NCBI GenBank assembly: GCA_945865885.1
Contig: CAMBEZ010000010.1
Coordinates: 1-49,897 of the forward strand
DNA: 49,897 nucleotides
Direction: 5' to 3'
Origin: Owenweeksia hongkongensis DSM 17368
Lineage (GTDB): Bacteria > Bacteroidota > Bacteroidia > Flavobacteriales > Schleiferiaceae
Of the stretch, positions 7,123 through 15,777 are shown one piece after another. The translations under genes were made by a program, and so were the position numbers. Numbering within the stretch: the first letter of the stretch is position 1; each line of letters begins with the position of its first letter. A model generated the notes under the pieces. The model was not told where the DNA came from. It did no database searches and worked only from the letters and a program-made list of their open reading frames with translations.

Positions 7123-8421
7123 ATGAAAAGTTCCCCTACATCCCAGGCATCCCCAGCGGCAGAGGCCCACATGGCGCGTGAAGCACAGTATGGAGCGCAC
7201 AACTACCACCCTTTGCCCGTCGTTCTGGCGCGTGGGCGTGGAACCTTGGTTTGGGATGTGGACGGCAAGGAGTATTTTGATTTCCTCAGTGCGTACTCCG
7301 CAGTGAATCAGGGGCACGGGCACCCCAAAATCGTGCAAGCCCTGGCGGAACAAGCGGAAACGCTAGCCTTGACGTCGCGAGCGTTTTACAACGATCAGCT
7401 GGGAACCTACGAACAGAAAATTACCGAACTGTTTGGTTACCAAAAGGTTCTGCCCATGAATTCCGGTGCAGAAGCCGTGGAAACCGCCATCAAATTGGCC
7501 CGACGTTGGGCCTACGACGTGAAGGGCATTCCCGCCAATTCGGCCAAAATTGTGGTAGTGGACCAAAATTTTCACGGAAGAACTACCACCATCGTCTCTT
7601 TTTCCTCCGATCCCGATTCCTACGGGGGCTTTGGCCCCTATGCAGAAGGGTTTGTGCGGATTCCCTACAACGATTTGGCTGCACTTCGGTTGGCCCTAGA
7701 GGATCCGAACGTGGCCGCATTTTTGGCGGAACCCATCCAAGGGGAGGCCGGAGTTTTGGTGCCGGACACCAACTACTGGGCCGGGGTTCGTGCGGCCTGC
7801 ACGACCGCCGGGGTATTGATGCTTGCCGACGAAGTCCAAACGGGAATTGGTCGTACGGGGGCTTGGTTGGCGTCGTGCGGCGCGTGCACCTGCACCGAGG
7901 CTTGCGAACGCCAGGCCAATTACGTGCGTCCGGACGTATTGATTTTAGGCAAGGCCCTCAGCGGCGGCGTATACCCGGTATCGGCTGTTCTTGCGGACGA
8001 CGAGGTCATGTTGACCATCCACCCGGGACAGCACGGCTCTACTTTTGGGGGCAATCCTTTGGCCAGCCGCGTGGCACAAGCCGCGTTGGACGTGGTTTCG
8101 GAAGAGGGTCTGCTGGCCAATGCACGGGAGCGCGGAATGCAATTTCGCGCGGGAGTGGAGCGACTCATGGAGCAATTCCCCATCCTGAACCTCGTGCGCG
8201 GAAAGGGATTATTGAATGCCGTACAATTGAACGACGCTGAAACGGGAACAGCTGCTTGGGACCTGTGCCTCCTCATGGCAGAGGAAGGTATGTTGGCCAA
8301 ACCCACCCACGGAAACATCATTCGTTTTGCTCCGCCCTTGATCATCACAAAAGCACAAATGGAAGAGGCTTTGAACCGAATCGAGCGTGCCTTGGTTCGG
8401 TTTGAAAGGGCGCGCGCCTAA
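7123..8421 (+). CDS. rocD: Ornithine--oxo-acid (delta) aminotransferase
   Basis: A PLP class III aminotransferase that converts ornithine plus 2-oxoglutarate to glutamate semialdehyde plus glutamate. Support: MNSGAEAVETAIKLARRW, NFHGRTTTIVSFSSD, LADEVQTGIGRTG and the Schiff-base lysine in ILGKALSGGVYPVSAV. 432 residues. The start is ATG 7123, 4 nt after a TATCTTTG box; an upstream in-frame start would run through the promoter. Unusually, a short cysteine-rich insert (Cys at about 252, 255, 257 and 261, CGACTCTEAC) precedes the PLP lysine strand. The gene is divergent from rlmD. Confidence 0.93.
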   Translation: MKSSPTSQASPAAEAHMAREAQYGAHNYHPLPVVLARGRGTLVWDVDGKEYFDFLSAYSAVNQGHGHPKIVQALAEQAETLALTSRAFYNDQLGTYEQKITELFGYQKVLPMNSGAEAVETAIKLARRWAYDVKGIPANSAKIVVVDQNFHGRTTTIVSFSSDPDSYGGFGPYAEGFVRIPYNDLAALRLALEDPNVAAFLAEPIQGEAGVLVPDTNYWAGVRAACTTAGVLMLADEVQTGIGRTGAWLASCGACTCTEACERQANYVRPDVLILGKALSGGVYPVSAVLADDEVMLTIHPGQHGSTFGGNPLASRVAQAALDVVSEEGLLANARERGMQFRAGVERLMEQFPILNLVRGKGLLNAVQLNDAETGTAAWDLCLLMAEEGMLAKPTHGNIIRFAPPLIITKAQMEEALNRIERALVRFERARA

Positions 8422-8438
8422 TACAGACGCACTTATCT

Positions 8439-8681
8439 TCAGGATTGTCTGCTCAATTGCGCGGACCAGTCCGTGTACATGCGGTTGAAGCTCTCTTTCA
8501 CCGATTCCAACCATTCGTCCGTGACTACGGCCAAAACAGAATCCCAAGAAGGAAACCGTTCCTTTTGAAATCGGTAGGATTGACGCATGGCGCCTCCTTC
8601 AATCTCCAACCACCACCAGCGGTCCATGCTGTAACCCGTTATGGTAAAAAGGGGATGGGGTACGGTGCCGGCAATGCGCAT
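8439..8681 (-). CDS. Small hypothetical protein (80 aa) downstream of the TonB receptor
   Basis: From ATG 8681 the protein reads MRIAGTVPHPLFTIT and continues with an aromatic, tryptophan-rich strand. It has no signal peptide or transmembrane helix. It resembles short uncharacterised proteins I have seen in Bacteroidota genomes starting with the same 'IAGt.PHP.f.IT' pattern, but I can assign no function. It lies 29 bp after the TonB-receptor stop codon on the same strand with no terminator between, so it is probably the last gene of that operon. The ATG at 8681 is chosen because residues from the longer frame overlap the receptor gene and look like shadow sequence. Confidence 0.65.
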   Translation of the reverse strand: MRIAGTVPHPLFTITGYSMDRWWWLEIEGGAMRQSYRFQKERFPSWDSVLAVVTDEWLESVKESFNRMYTDWSAQLSRQS

Positions 8682-8710
8682 GGAATGGAGGGGAGTTAGA
8701 AGGGGAACCG

Positions 8711-10951
8711 TTAGAAACTGGCTACAGCTTTCAGGTTGAACAAACGATTGGTGAGGTAGTTCGGAACCGCGTAGTAACGGGCTGTGGAGATGTCCATGAC
8801 CCAAAAATAGGAGGCCGTGTTCCGGATCTCCAACAAATTGAACACGTCGATGCCCACGGACAGTTTCTCAAAGGCTCGGTTCCAGGGTTTCCCCGGGATG
8901 CCGGACGCCGGATCCTTGAAGACCTTGAAAAATGCCAAGTCCATGCGTCGGTACGGCGGTGTCTGAAAAACTTGAGTGGCTTTGTCCCCCCCGGGGGCAC
9001 CAAAAGGAAAGCCCCCCACCAGCGTAAACGTGGCCTGAACTCGGACGGACGGATCTTTTGGAAGCTTGTCTTCCAGTTGAAGACCAAAGGAATACCGTTG
9101 ATCCGTAGGGCGTCGAATCCAACCGGCATCGTCTCCCTTCAAATCCTCCAAAGCCCGAAAAAACGACAGCGAGAGCCAAGACTCCGTCCCAGGGATAAAT
9201 TCTCCGTGGAGGCGGTTGTCCCAGCCGGCCATTACTCCGCGGGAGTAGGATTCTGGTGCGTAGCGCAAACGCAGACCGTCCTGGTCGTACGGAATCAACC
9301 GTTGCAAGGATTTGGCGTAGAGCTCGGTGACCCACAAAAAGGGCCTACCGCTCCACCACAGGGTTTTTTGACCCGCTAAAATAGCGTGCACCGCTTGTTG
9401 GCTTTCGCGCTGGGTGAGCAACTCCGCTTGCGCCCAGGAGCGCATTTCGCGCAAACCTACCGGTTGGTGGTACCATCCACCGGCAGCCCGGAAGGACCAC
9501 GATGGCCAGGCAGCTGGATCCCACGAAACGGCGGCTCGGGGACTGATCCGCACTTCGCCGTTTCGGGTATGGGCTTGCGCTCGAACTCCGCCGCGAGCCG
9601 TCCAACGCCCGCGTTCACCGTCCCAAGCACGGGCCCACTCCACATAGGCAGAAGCTTTTACATTCGGCGTGTAGGCCCGGTCTTGAATAAACGAATAGAC
9701 CTCCATTTGACTCGTCGGTACGTACACGGTGTCCGTGGGTCCCACAAACACTCCGGTGGGTCGGTGGGGCAAACTGTACCCGGCGCTGTCCAAATTCTCC
9801 CATTCGTACAAAGCATCCCAGTAGCGTTGGTACTGACCCTCAACCCCAACGGTCCATTGACCCAGGCCGTCGGTCTTGTAATTCCATTGACCGCGCAGGG
9901 TTTGGACATCGGAGAACAGACGGTTTCGCGCGTAGCGTTGGTAGCCGCCCGTGCCGCGCCAATAGCTTATTTCCCCAAATTGATCAGACCCCAAGTTGGC
10001 GTTCAATTCGCCCAACCGGTAGGCAGAAACCACATCGGCCCGTTCTTGTTCGTCCGCTCGGTAGCGCGAGTAACGCAGTTCCCATTGGCGCCGTTCGTTG
10101 GTTTTGCGCCATCGGACACCACCAAACCCCGTTTGGTAGGTGTACCGTTCTTGTCCTTCAAAATAGACGTTGAGCCGCAAGACCTCGCTGACGGTTCCAA
10201 ATTCCGTTTCCCGACTCTGCGGAACCACCCGGTAATCGTTGCTCCCGGCCAAGGCGATCCAATCAATGCTCTGTTCGTCGGTCAGTCGAACGGCACCCAC
10301 CCACTGCACGTCGCTCATGCGCGAACGAAAATCACCGCGGGTGTCCAGTCCACCCAACCACGGCGTGTTCGTACGGTTCCGAACCGCCAAAGCTTGGTAG
10401 CCCCCGCGTTGATCCCGCCGCGAAACCACCGCGCTTTGTCCCAGCAAACCCAAGTCTAATTTGGCAGCGGGTAGGGAGGAAGAATAGGTTACATCCAGGA
10501 CTGACGCCAACTTATCTCCGTAGGTTGCGCCAAAACCGCCTGCTTGAAACTGCAAGGACCCCACCAGATCCGGGTGCACCGCGGAAAGTCCCTCCTGTTG
10601 TCCACTGCGTGCCAAAATGGGGCGAAAGACTTCAAAACCATTGATGTACAGCAGATTTTCGTCGTAGTTGCCCCCGCGAACGTTGTACTGCGAACTCAAT
10701 TCGTCTTGGCCCACAACACCCGGGAGGGTTTTGATGAGGGACTCCACGGAACCCGTTACGGAACCAAAAGAACGAAGGGTTTTGCCTTGCAAAATCACCG
10801 TGGAGGGCTGCTGCCCCGGGTTGCCTTTTTGCCCCACCACGTCCACGGACCTCAGGCGGACCTTGCCGGTATCCGCAGGAAGTTCCCGAACCGTGGGGAG
10901 TGCGGCAGCCGGCATCGAACCGGCCAGCAAGAGCACCAAAAAAACCTTCAT
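8711..10951 (-). CDS. TonB-dependent outer-membrane receptor
   Basis: A 746-residue receptor. A signal peptide occupies about residues 1-17. A plug domain follows from about residue 30 (VDVVGQKG, GSVESLIKTLPGVVG, YNVRGGNYDENLLYINGFEV) and then a beta-barrel rich in alternating aromatic strands, ending in aromatic-rich strands with NLKAVASF. Such receptors take up ligands with TonB/ExbBD energy. The ligand is unknown and no SusD partner is nearby. Unlike many Bacteroidota receptors it has no N-terminal carboxypeptidase-regulatory-like domain; that domain is in the separate gene just upstream, whose stop overlaps this start by four bases (ATGA). Confidence 0.9.
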   Translation of the reverse strand: MKVFLVLLLAGSMPAAALPTVRELPADTGKVRLRSVDVVGQKGNPGQQPSTVILQGKTLRSFGSVTGSVESLIKTLPGVVGQDELSSQYNVRGGNYDENLLYINGFEVFRPILARSGQQEGLSAVHPDLVGSLQFQAGGFGATYGDKLASVLDVTYSSSLPAAKLDLGLLGQSAVVSRRDQRGGYQALAVRNRTNTPWLGGLDTRGDFRSRMSDVQWVGAVRLTDEQSIDWIALAGSNDYRVVPQSRETEFGTVSEVLRLNVYFEGQERYTYQTGFGGVRWRKTNERRQWELRYSRYRADEQERADVVSAYRLGELNANLGSDQFGEISYWRGTGGYQRYARNRLFSDVQTLRGQWNYKTDGLGQWTVGVEGQYQRYWDALYEWENLDSAGYSLPHRPTGVFVGPTDTVYVPTSQMEVYSFIQDRAYTPNVKASAYVEWARAWDGERGRWTARGGVRAQAHTRNGEVRISPRAAVSWDPAAWPSWSFRAAGGWYHQPVGLREMRSWAQAELLTQRESQQAVHAILAGQKTLWWSGRPFLWVTELYAKSLQRLIPYDQDGLRLRYAPESYSRGVMAGWDNRLHGEFIPGTESWLSLSFFRALEDLKGDDAGWIRRPTDQRYSFGLQLEDKLPKDPSVRVQATFTLVGGFPFGAPGGDKATQVFQTPPYRRMDLAFFKVFKDPASGIPGKPWNRAFEKLSVGIDVFNLLEIRNTASYFWVMDISTARYYAVPNYLTNRLFNLKAVASF

Positions 10952-11601
10952 TTTCGTTTGAAGTCTCCGCGCTTAATGGACTCAAAAAGTTGCGCCCAAG
11001 CGAAGGGATTGGACAGTCGGCCCAAAACGGCTGAGGCTCCGTTGGCACCGTAGTAGCGACCGTAATCAGCGGCTTGCGCGGCCTGCGCCCTCATGATGAT
11101 GCCCGCAAATTCATCCGCATCAGCCCCCATGGCGGCCGCCTGATCCTTTAATTGCTGCAAGGCCAAATTGCGCAGGGCTAAATCTTGCTCCGTTGTTTTG
11201 ACGTCCATGGCCAGCAATTCTCGCTGCAAATTTTCCGGACGCGGCCATGGGTACAAGGTCACTTCGTCCAATTGAGTGGTGTCCCAATCCAGCGCCACTT
11301 GAACCAAATAAGAGGATCCCTTCAAGGTGTCTGAAATCCACAATCGTTCGGGCTTAAATCCCAACCGGGTAATCCGAAGGGTGTCGCCGGGTTGCAGGGC
11401 CAAACTGAAAAAACCATCTGCGGCAGAAAGGGTGTTGCGTTTTCTTCCCACCACCGTCACCAGCGCATTGGGAACCCGCTGGGGCTCCAATTCTTTGCTA
11501 AATACGACACCACTTACCTGAACAATCGATTGCCCCTTCGTCTGCAAAGACAAAAGAAGGAGGAAAACTAAGGAGAGAAAAAGAGCGGTTTTTGGATGCA
11601 C
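10948..11601 (-). CDS. Carboxypeptidase-regulatory-like domain protein, exported
   Basis: 217 residues with a signal peptide (about 1-23, ending TKGQ). A CarboxypepD_reg-like beta-sandwich follows at about 26-108 (VSGVVF, VPNALVTVVGRKRNTLSAADGFFSL, GDTLRITRLGF), then an Ala/Gln-rich helical C-terminal half ending LSNPFAWAQLFESIKRG. This domain is often found at the N-terminus of TonB receptors. Here it is a free-standing protein translationally coupled (ATGA, 10948-10951) to the receptor. It is a probable paralogue of the protein at 47924-48670, which shares the layout and an 'xxNP..f...F..' C-terminal stretch. Its role is probably envelope-associated but unknown. Confidence 0.8.
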   Translation of the reverse strand: MHPKTALFLSLVFLLLLSLQTKGQSIVQVSGVVFSKELEPQRVPNALVTVVGRKRNTLSAADGFFSLALQPGDTLRITRLGFKPERLWISDTLKGSSYLVQVALDWDTTQLDEVTLYPWPRPENLQRELLAMDVKTTEQDLALRNLALQQLKDQAAAMGADADEFAGIIMRAQAAQAADYGRYYGANGASAVLGRLSNPFAWAQLFESIKRGDFKRK

Positions 11602-11613
11602 AACGGGACAAAT

Positions 11614-13302
11614 TTACGTTTTTCCCGGGCTGGACAACGGGTTGTAAAAAGTATGAAAAAACCGAGCCACATTTCCCGCGCGGTCCCTCAACACCACTTC
11701 TAAAGTATGCTTACCCGGAGCTAAGTTGGCGGGTAATTGAACGGAATAGGATTTGTATTTGGCGTCGTAGGCCACCAAAACAAAGGTCTCGTCTTCCAAA
11801 TAGGCAGCGTAGTGCGCCATGCCGCTCTCCGCATCACCTCCTGTAAAACGAAGCAATTTCCCGCCCGGCAAGGTGGTGGTCCATTGCGGTTTTTTGAAAT
11901 GGGGAGGGATTGGATCTTGTTGCCACCGTCCGGTGCCGGGTTCTTTGATTTCCAGTGGGGTAACCACCGTTGGAGGAGACAGCCACGTTTTTTTACCGGA
12001 GGCAGCCGTCCAAACAAAAAAGGTACCTGATTTTAAGGTATTGATTTCCGATGATGGAGGGTACAACTTAAGGGGTTCGTGCGCCGGACCGGTCCAGGAA
12101 GCTTTTGCTGCATTTTCTGCGGTCCCACCGCTCAGTTGCACGGAGGTCTTCCGGTAAAATGATCGATCGGAAGCAACCAGCACCCAACCGTTGCTGAAGA
12201 GCGAGTCTTTTGAAGGTCCAAGTGCAGGAAGAAAAGGCTTGGACGCCACACATTTCAGGTAGCCCCAAACGGAATCTTTCTTGCCGCTGGCATCCCAAAC
12301 GCGCCAAACAGCGCGAACGACGGCTCCAGGTTCCGCCACAATCCGACCGCCCAACACGTTGAGCGGAACTTCGTAAGAACTCCATGCGGGTGCGTTGGGT
12401 TGGAAGGTAGGGCCGGGGTGAAACGGCTGCCGGTACACGCGGTACATCCGTTTTCCCGTTTGCGCAAATAGGGTGGGGTCTAGGGTGGCGTTGACCGCAC
12501 GACCGTCGGAAAAATCAAAAGAATCAAAGGTGTAGCCAAACTCGTAACCGGGTTGGCAACCTTGCTGAACGGCATAAACACCGTTTCTGGGGCCATTGGG
12601 TTGCATGACGTCTTCGGCATCCAAAACCACGCCCAAAGGCGATTGAAAAGGCACCGTGTCCTTGAGTCGGCTGCCCATTGAATCGCGCACGATGCTGAAC
12701 TTGCGCGTTCCGCCCGCATCTTGAAAATAAACCGCCCGGATTTCCGGTGGGAGTTCGTCCACTACCGTTAATCCGTACAGCAAAGGATTGACGGGATGTT
12801 CGGAAAGTGTTTCGCGCCATTCAAAATGAACGTGCGGCCCGGCAGAACCTCCTGAATTTCCGCTGGTTGCTATGCGCTCGCCCCCGCGAACCGAAATCAA
12901 TCCAGGAGGGAGGAGGGTGTCCAATTCCCAAAATCCGCATTTTTTTTGCGCTTCCTCCACCCACAAACGCAAGGGACCGTCGTACCGATCCAAGTGTCCA
13001 TAAACAGAGGTAAAACCACTGGGGTGATCCAGGTAAACCGCCAAGCCGTACCCAACGGGAGAAACTTTTACCCTACTCACAAAGCCATCGTTCACCGCGT
13101 AGACCGGTTTGCCAATCTCTTCGTTGGTGCGCAAGTCTACCCCGGCATGAAAATGGTTATTTCTCAATTCGCCAAACGTACCCGAGACGTACAGCGGTGG
13201 GGCCAGCGGCGGGAAAGCAATGGGCAGATTTTCAACCCTTTGGCTGAAGATAGAGCCGGTAAATCCGACAAGATTCAAAAAGAGCCAAAAGCGAGCATTC
13301 AC
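11614..13302 (-). CDS. M23-family (LytM) peptidase, secreted
   Basis: Zinc endopeptidase of the peptidoglycan-hydrolase type. The M23 metal site is intact: NNHFHAGVDLRT supplies the first His and Asp, and GPHVHFEWRE is the HxH. They flank YGHLDRY and ISVRGGERIATSGNSG. After the catalytic domain (about residues 30-200) comes a long beta-rich C-terminal region of unknown role. I favour GTG 13302 (562 aa) because it places a clean signal peptide (ARFWLFLNLVGFTGSIFSQ) at the N-terminus. The ATG at 13365 would overlap the divergent gene's start codon and promoter. The domain call is secure; the start is not. Confidence 0.88.
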   Translation of the reverse strand: MNARFWLFLNLVGFTGSIFSQRVENLPIAFPPLAPPLYVSGTFGELRNNHFHAGVDLRTNEEIGKPVYAVNDGFVSRVKVSPVGYGLAVYLDHPSGFTSVYGHLDRYDGPLRLWVEEAQKKCGFWELDTLLPPGLISVRGGERIATSGNSGGSAGPHVHFEWRETLSEHPVNPLLYGLTVVDELPPEIRAVYFQDAGGTRKFSIVRDSMGSRLKDTVPFQSPLGVVLDAEDVMQPNGPRNGVYAVQQGCQPGYEFGYTFDSFDFSDGRAVNATLDPTLFAQTGKRMYRVYRQPFHPGPTFQPNAPAWSSYEVPLNVLGGRIVAEPGAVVRAVWRVWDASGKKDSVWGYLKCVASKPFLPALGPSKDSLFSNGWVLVASDRSFYRKTSVQLSGGTAENAAKASWTGPAHEPLKLYPPSSEINTLKSGTFFVWTAASGKKTWLSPPTVVTPLEIKEPGTGRWQQDPIPPHFKKPQWTTTLPGGKLLRFTGGDAESGMAHYAAYLEDETFVLVAYDAKYKSYSVQLPANLAPGKHTLEVVLRDRAGNVARFFHTFYNPLSSPGKT

Positions 13303-13329
13303 AAGGCGTAAGGTACGCACAAGATTTGC

Positions 13330-13337
13330 TATCTTTG
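13330..13337 (+). promoter_or_regulatory. -7 box (TATCTTTG) for the zapB-like/zapA unit
   Basis: A perfect TAnnTTTG with 19 nt to the ATG at 13357. It lies inside the region that would be coding if the M23 gene started at 13365. Confidence 0.6.
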
Positions 13338-13356
13338 TGAAATTCGAACGCAAATC

Positions 13357-13647
13357 ATGGCTCAATCCGACTCACTTTCGCAAACTGTTCTGAAGCAAAT
13401 GGATACGCTTCTGGAGCGCTATCAGTTTGCTGTAGTGGAGTCGGAACGCTTGGCTTCTTTGGTGGCGGAGACCGAATCGCGCTTGGCGCAGATGACGGCG
13501 GATGCACTTGCCTTAGAAGCAGAGAACGAACGGTTGCGTTTGGCCCAAGGTATCAACGGTGCTCCCGAAGAGCGCGCTGTACTCAAGGCCAAAATCAACG
13601 AATGGGTGCGGGAAATCAACACGTGCTTGGCACGGCTTAATGCTTAA
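13357..13647 (+). CDS. Coiled-coil protein, ZapB-like, upstream of zapA
   Basis: 96 residues, almost entirely amphipathic helix with heptad spacing (LLERYQFAVVESERLASLVAE, then ALEAENERLRLAQG). It has no signal peptide or membrane segment. Its size, coiled coil and position directly before zapA suggest a division-associated ZapB-type or FtsB-type helper, but the sequence is low in diagnostic residues, so this is inference. The stop codon lies inside the first codons of zapA (8-bp overlap), so the two are coupled. Confidence 0.7.
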   Translation: MAQSDSLSQTVLKQMDTLLERYQFAVVESERLASLVAETESRLAQMTADALALEAENERLRLAQGINGAPEERAVLKAKINEWVREINTCLARLNA

Positions 13648-13951
13648 TCGTTTGCATCTCGTGGAAGACCAGTTAAAAATAAAAGTGAACATCGCCCAAC
13701 GCGCATATCCGCTCACCATTGCACGAAATGAGGAGGAACGGGTACGCAAGGCGGTGACGCTCATTCAAGACGCAGTAACGCGGTTTGAAGAAAAATATGC
13801 GGTTCAGGACAAGCAAGATGCTTTGGCCATGTGTGCATTGCAAATGACCAACCAGGTTTTGGCATTGCGCGCAGGCGAACAAGATTCGGAATCCGACGCC
13901 GCAAATACACTGGAAATCCTGAGCAGTCGATTGGCAGAAGCTTTGCGCTGA
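13640..13951 (+). CDS. zapA: Cell division protein ZapA
   Basis: ZapA bundles FtsZ protofilaments at the division site. The 103-residue protein has the family layout: a short N-terminal beta-rich part (LKIKVNIAQRAYPLTIARNEEERVRKA, about residues 12-40) followed by a long dimerising helix (DALAMCALQMTNQVLALRAGEQ). ATG 13640 overlaps the preceding stop codon. GTG 13661 is an alternative start that would remove seven residues. It is followed directly by the 6S RNA and rny, an order I recall as recurring in this phylum. Confidence 0.85.
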   Translation: MLNRLHLVEDQLKIKVNIAQRAYPLTIARNEEERVRKAVTLIQDAVTRFEEKYAVQDKQDALAMCALQMTNQVLALRAGEQDSESDAANTLEILSSRLAEALR

Positions 13952-13963
13952 GCCAAAACGTTT

Positions 13964-14114
13964 CCGCACCGGTTGCATTGCTAAACCGAACAGTCACGTC
14001 TACAGGAGGTGTCTGTCGGCCGCCTAAAGCACGCCTGATCTCGTCAGGAAGCTTGAATCGGCAGAGACGCTTCCCCGCTTGTCTCTCCGCGGTTTAGACA
14101 ACTCGCCGGTGCGG
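13964..14114 (+). ncRNA. ssrS: 6S RNA (SsrS)
   Basis: The zapA-rny gap folds into one long interrupted rod. The ends CCGCACCGG (13964-13972) and CCGGTGCGG (14106-14114) pair perfectly. A second 8-bp helix, CTAAACCG (13981-13988) with CGGTTTAG (14090-14097), closes a large central bubble. Above it shorter helices (GTGTCT with AGACGC, GCCG with CGGC) and an apical CCTGA/TCAGG hairpin follow. A T-rich run begins at 14115. Rod, central bubble and position after zapA fit 6S RNA, which binds the housekeeping RNA polymerase and mimics an open promoter. The ends are estimated; about 150 nt is on the short side. Confidence 0.7.
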
Positions 14115-14143
14115 TTTTATTAACCTCAATCGACTGCCTTCTT

Positions 14144-15673
14144 ATGGTTGCATTGTATATTTTAGTAGGATTGGTGTTGGGTGGAGCCGGAGGCTTCTTC
14201 GCCGCACAGAAAATGGCCGTACGCAAAGGCGAAGGTATTTTAGAAAAAGCCACGCAAGAGGCCGAGGCCATCAAGCGGGACAAGATGCTTCAAGCCAAGG
14301 AACGCTTTTTGGAACTCAAGGAGAACCACGAAAAGGAAGTTCGTCAGCGCGAAGTAAAAATCAACGAGGCGTCGAGCAGACTACGCGATTCCCAAAATGA
14401 TTTTAACCGCCAGCAAGAGGAGGTTAGTAGGGCAGAGAAGGAAGCCAAGCGTTTGGAGGAGGTCCTCCAGCGGCGTTTGGAGGCCAACGAAAAGCGAGCG
14501 GAAGATTTGGAAAAAATGCACCGCCAACAAGTTGAAAAGCTGGAATCGCTTTCCGGAGTGACGGCGGATGAGGCCAAGACCCAAATTATGGAGGCCATGC
14601 GCGCCGAAGCTCGGACGGAGGCGGCATCATTTGTTCAGAACACCTTGGAAGAAGCCAAATTGACGGCCAACAACGAAGCGCGGAAGGTGGTGATCCAAAC
14701 GATTCAACGCATCGCTACGGAACAAGCGTCGGAAAATGCGGTCAGTGTGTTCCACATCGACAACGACGACGTCAAAGGACGCATCATAGGACGCGAAGGT
14801 CGAAACATCCGTGCATTGGAAGAAGCCACGGGAGTTCAGATCATTGTGGACGACACCCCCGAAGCCATTATTCTCTCGTGCTTTGATTCCGTTCGCCGGG
14901 AAATCGCTCGATTGTCCTTGCACCGTTTGGTGCAAGACGGCAGGATTCACCCCGCGCGCATTGAAGAAGTGGTGGAGAAGATCCGCAAACAAATTGAGGA
15001 CGAAATTGTGGAGTTGGGCAAGCGCACCACCATTGAATTGGGCATTCACGGACTGCATCCGGAGCTCATCCGCATGGTGGGTCGCATGAAGTACCGCAGT
15101 TCGTACGGTCAGAATTTATTGCAACACTCGCGTGAAGTGGCCAAGCTATCGGCAGTAATGGCGAGCGAGTTGGGTCTGAATCCCAAAGTGGCCAAGCGCG
15201 CCGGTCTGCTGCACGACATCGGCAAGGTTCCTTTTGAAGAAACCGATGTACCGCACGCCCTCTTGGGCATGCAAATGGCGGAGAAGTACGGCGAGAAGCC
15301 AGACGTTTGCAACGCTATTGGAGCGCACCACGACGAAATCGAAATGACTTCGTTGATTTCGCCCATTGTTCAGGTGTGCGACGCCATCAGTGGTGCCCGC
15401 CCGGGAGCACGTCGAATGCAAGCCGAATCCTATATGCAACGCCTCAAGGATTTGGAGGAAGTGGCCATGGGCTTCAAGGGTGTCAGCAAGGCGTTTGCCA
15501 TCCATGCGGGCCGCGAACTGCGGGTCATGGTAGAGTCGGACCGCGTCACCGATGCGGAAGCGTCGTCGATTGCGTTTGATATTTCGCAGAAAATTCAGAA
15601 CGAAATGACCTATCCGGGTCAGGTTCGGGTTACGGTTATTCGCGAGATGCGCGCAGTGAGCGTGGCCAAGTAA
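14144..15673 (+). CDS. rny: Ribonuclease Y
   Basis: A membrane-anchored endoribonuclease that initiates mRNA decay. 509 residues. An N-terminal transmembrane helix ([17 protein letters not shown]) is followed by a long charged coiled coil to about residue 200, a KH domain with [10 protein letters not shown], and an HD domain with the metal-binding LLHDIGK and the distal GAHHDE. Length and order are standard. It lies 29 nt downstream of the 6S RNA end and is followed by a strong terminator. Confidence 0.95.
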   Translation: MVALYILVGLVLGGAGGFFAAQKMAVRKGEGILEKATQEAEAIKRDKMLQAKERFLELKENHEKEVRQREVKINEASSRLRDSQNDFNRQQEEVSRAEKEAKRLEEVLQRRLEANEKRAEDLEKMHRQQVEKLESLSGVTADEAKTQIMEAMRAEARTEAASFVQNTLEEAKLTANNEARKVVIQTIQRIATEQASENAVSVFHIDNDDVKGRIIGREGRNIRALEEATGVQIIVDDTPEAIILSCFDSVRREIARLSLHRLVQDGRIHPARIEEVVEKIRKQIEDEIVELGKRTTIELGIHGLHPELIRMVGRMKYRSSYGQNLLQHSREVAKLSAVMASELGLNPKVAKRAGLLHDIGKVPFEETDVPHALLGMQMAEKYGEKPDVCNAIGAHHDEIEMTSLISPIVQVCDAISGARPGARRMQAESYMQRLKDLEEVAMGFKGVSKAFAIHAGRELRVMVESDRVTDAEASSIAFDISQKIQNEMTYPGQVRVTVIREMRAVSVAK

Positions 15674-15691
15674 GCGCGAAGTAGGTTCAAC

Positions 15692-15721
15692 AAAAAAGCC
15701 GCCCCACGGGGCGGCTTTTTT
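15692..15721. terminator. Bidirectional terminator after rny
   Basis: GCCGCCCC pairs with GGGGCGGC (15698-15715), flanked by six A and six T, so it can stop transcription from both sides. It serves rny and possibly the convergent transaldolase-CBS gene. Confidence 0.88.
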
Positions 15722-15777
15722 GTTGATGTAAATGGCCAAAAAACCTTGATTACAAGGTGTAATTGAGCATCTTGTGT

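Noticed and set aside
7506-8240. 244-codon plus-strand frame inside rocD
   Set aside because: Same strand, different frame, fully inside the aminotransferase, Arg/Gly-rich shadow composition; the aminotransferase frame carries all family motifs.
9386-10459. Long plus-strand open frame (357 codons) opposite the TonB receptor gene
   Set aside because: It is antisense to a clearly functional receptor, has a composition typical of shadow frames, no promoter box, and no recognisable domain.
13303-13365. ATG 13365 as the start of the M23 peptidase
   Set aside because: It would put coding sequence over the zapB-like gene's start codon and promoter and would bury the signal peptide 21 residues inside; GTG 13302 fits better, though this is not proven.
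13952-14143. Riboswitch upstream of rny
   Set aside because: The fold is a single closed rod with no recognisable aptamer core (no cobalamin, TPP or SAM box), and rny is not a usual riboswitch target; 6S RNA fits better.
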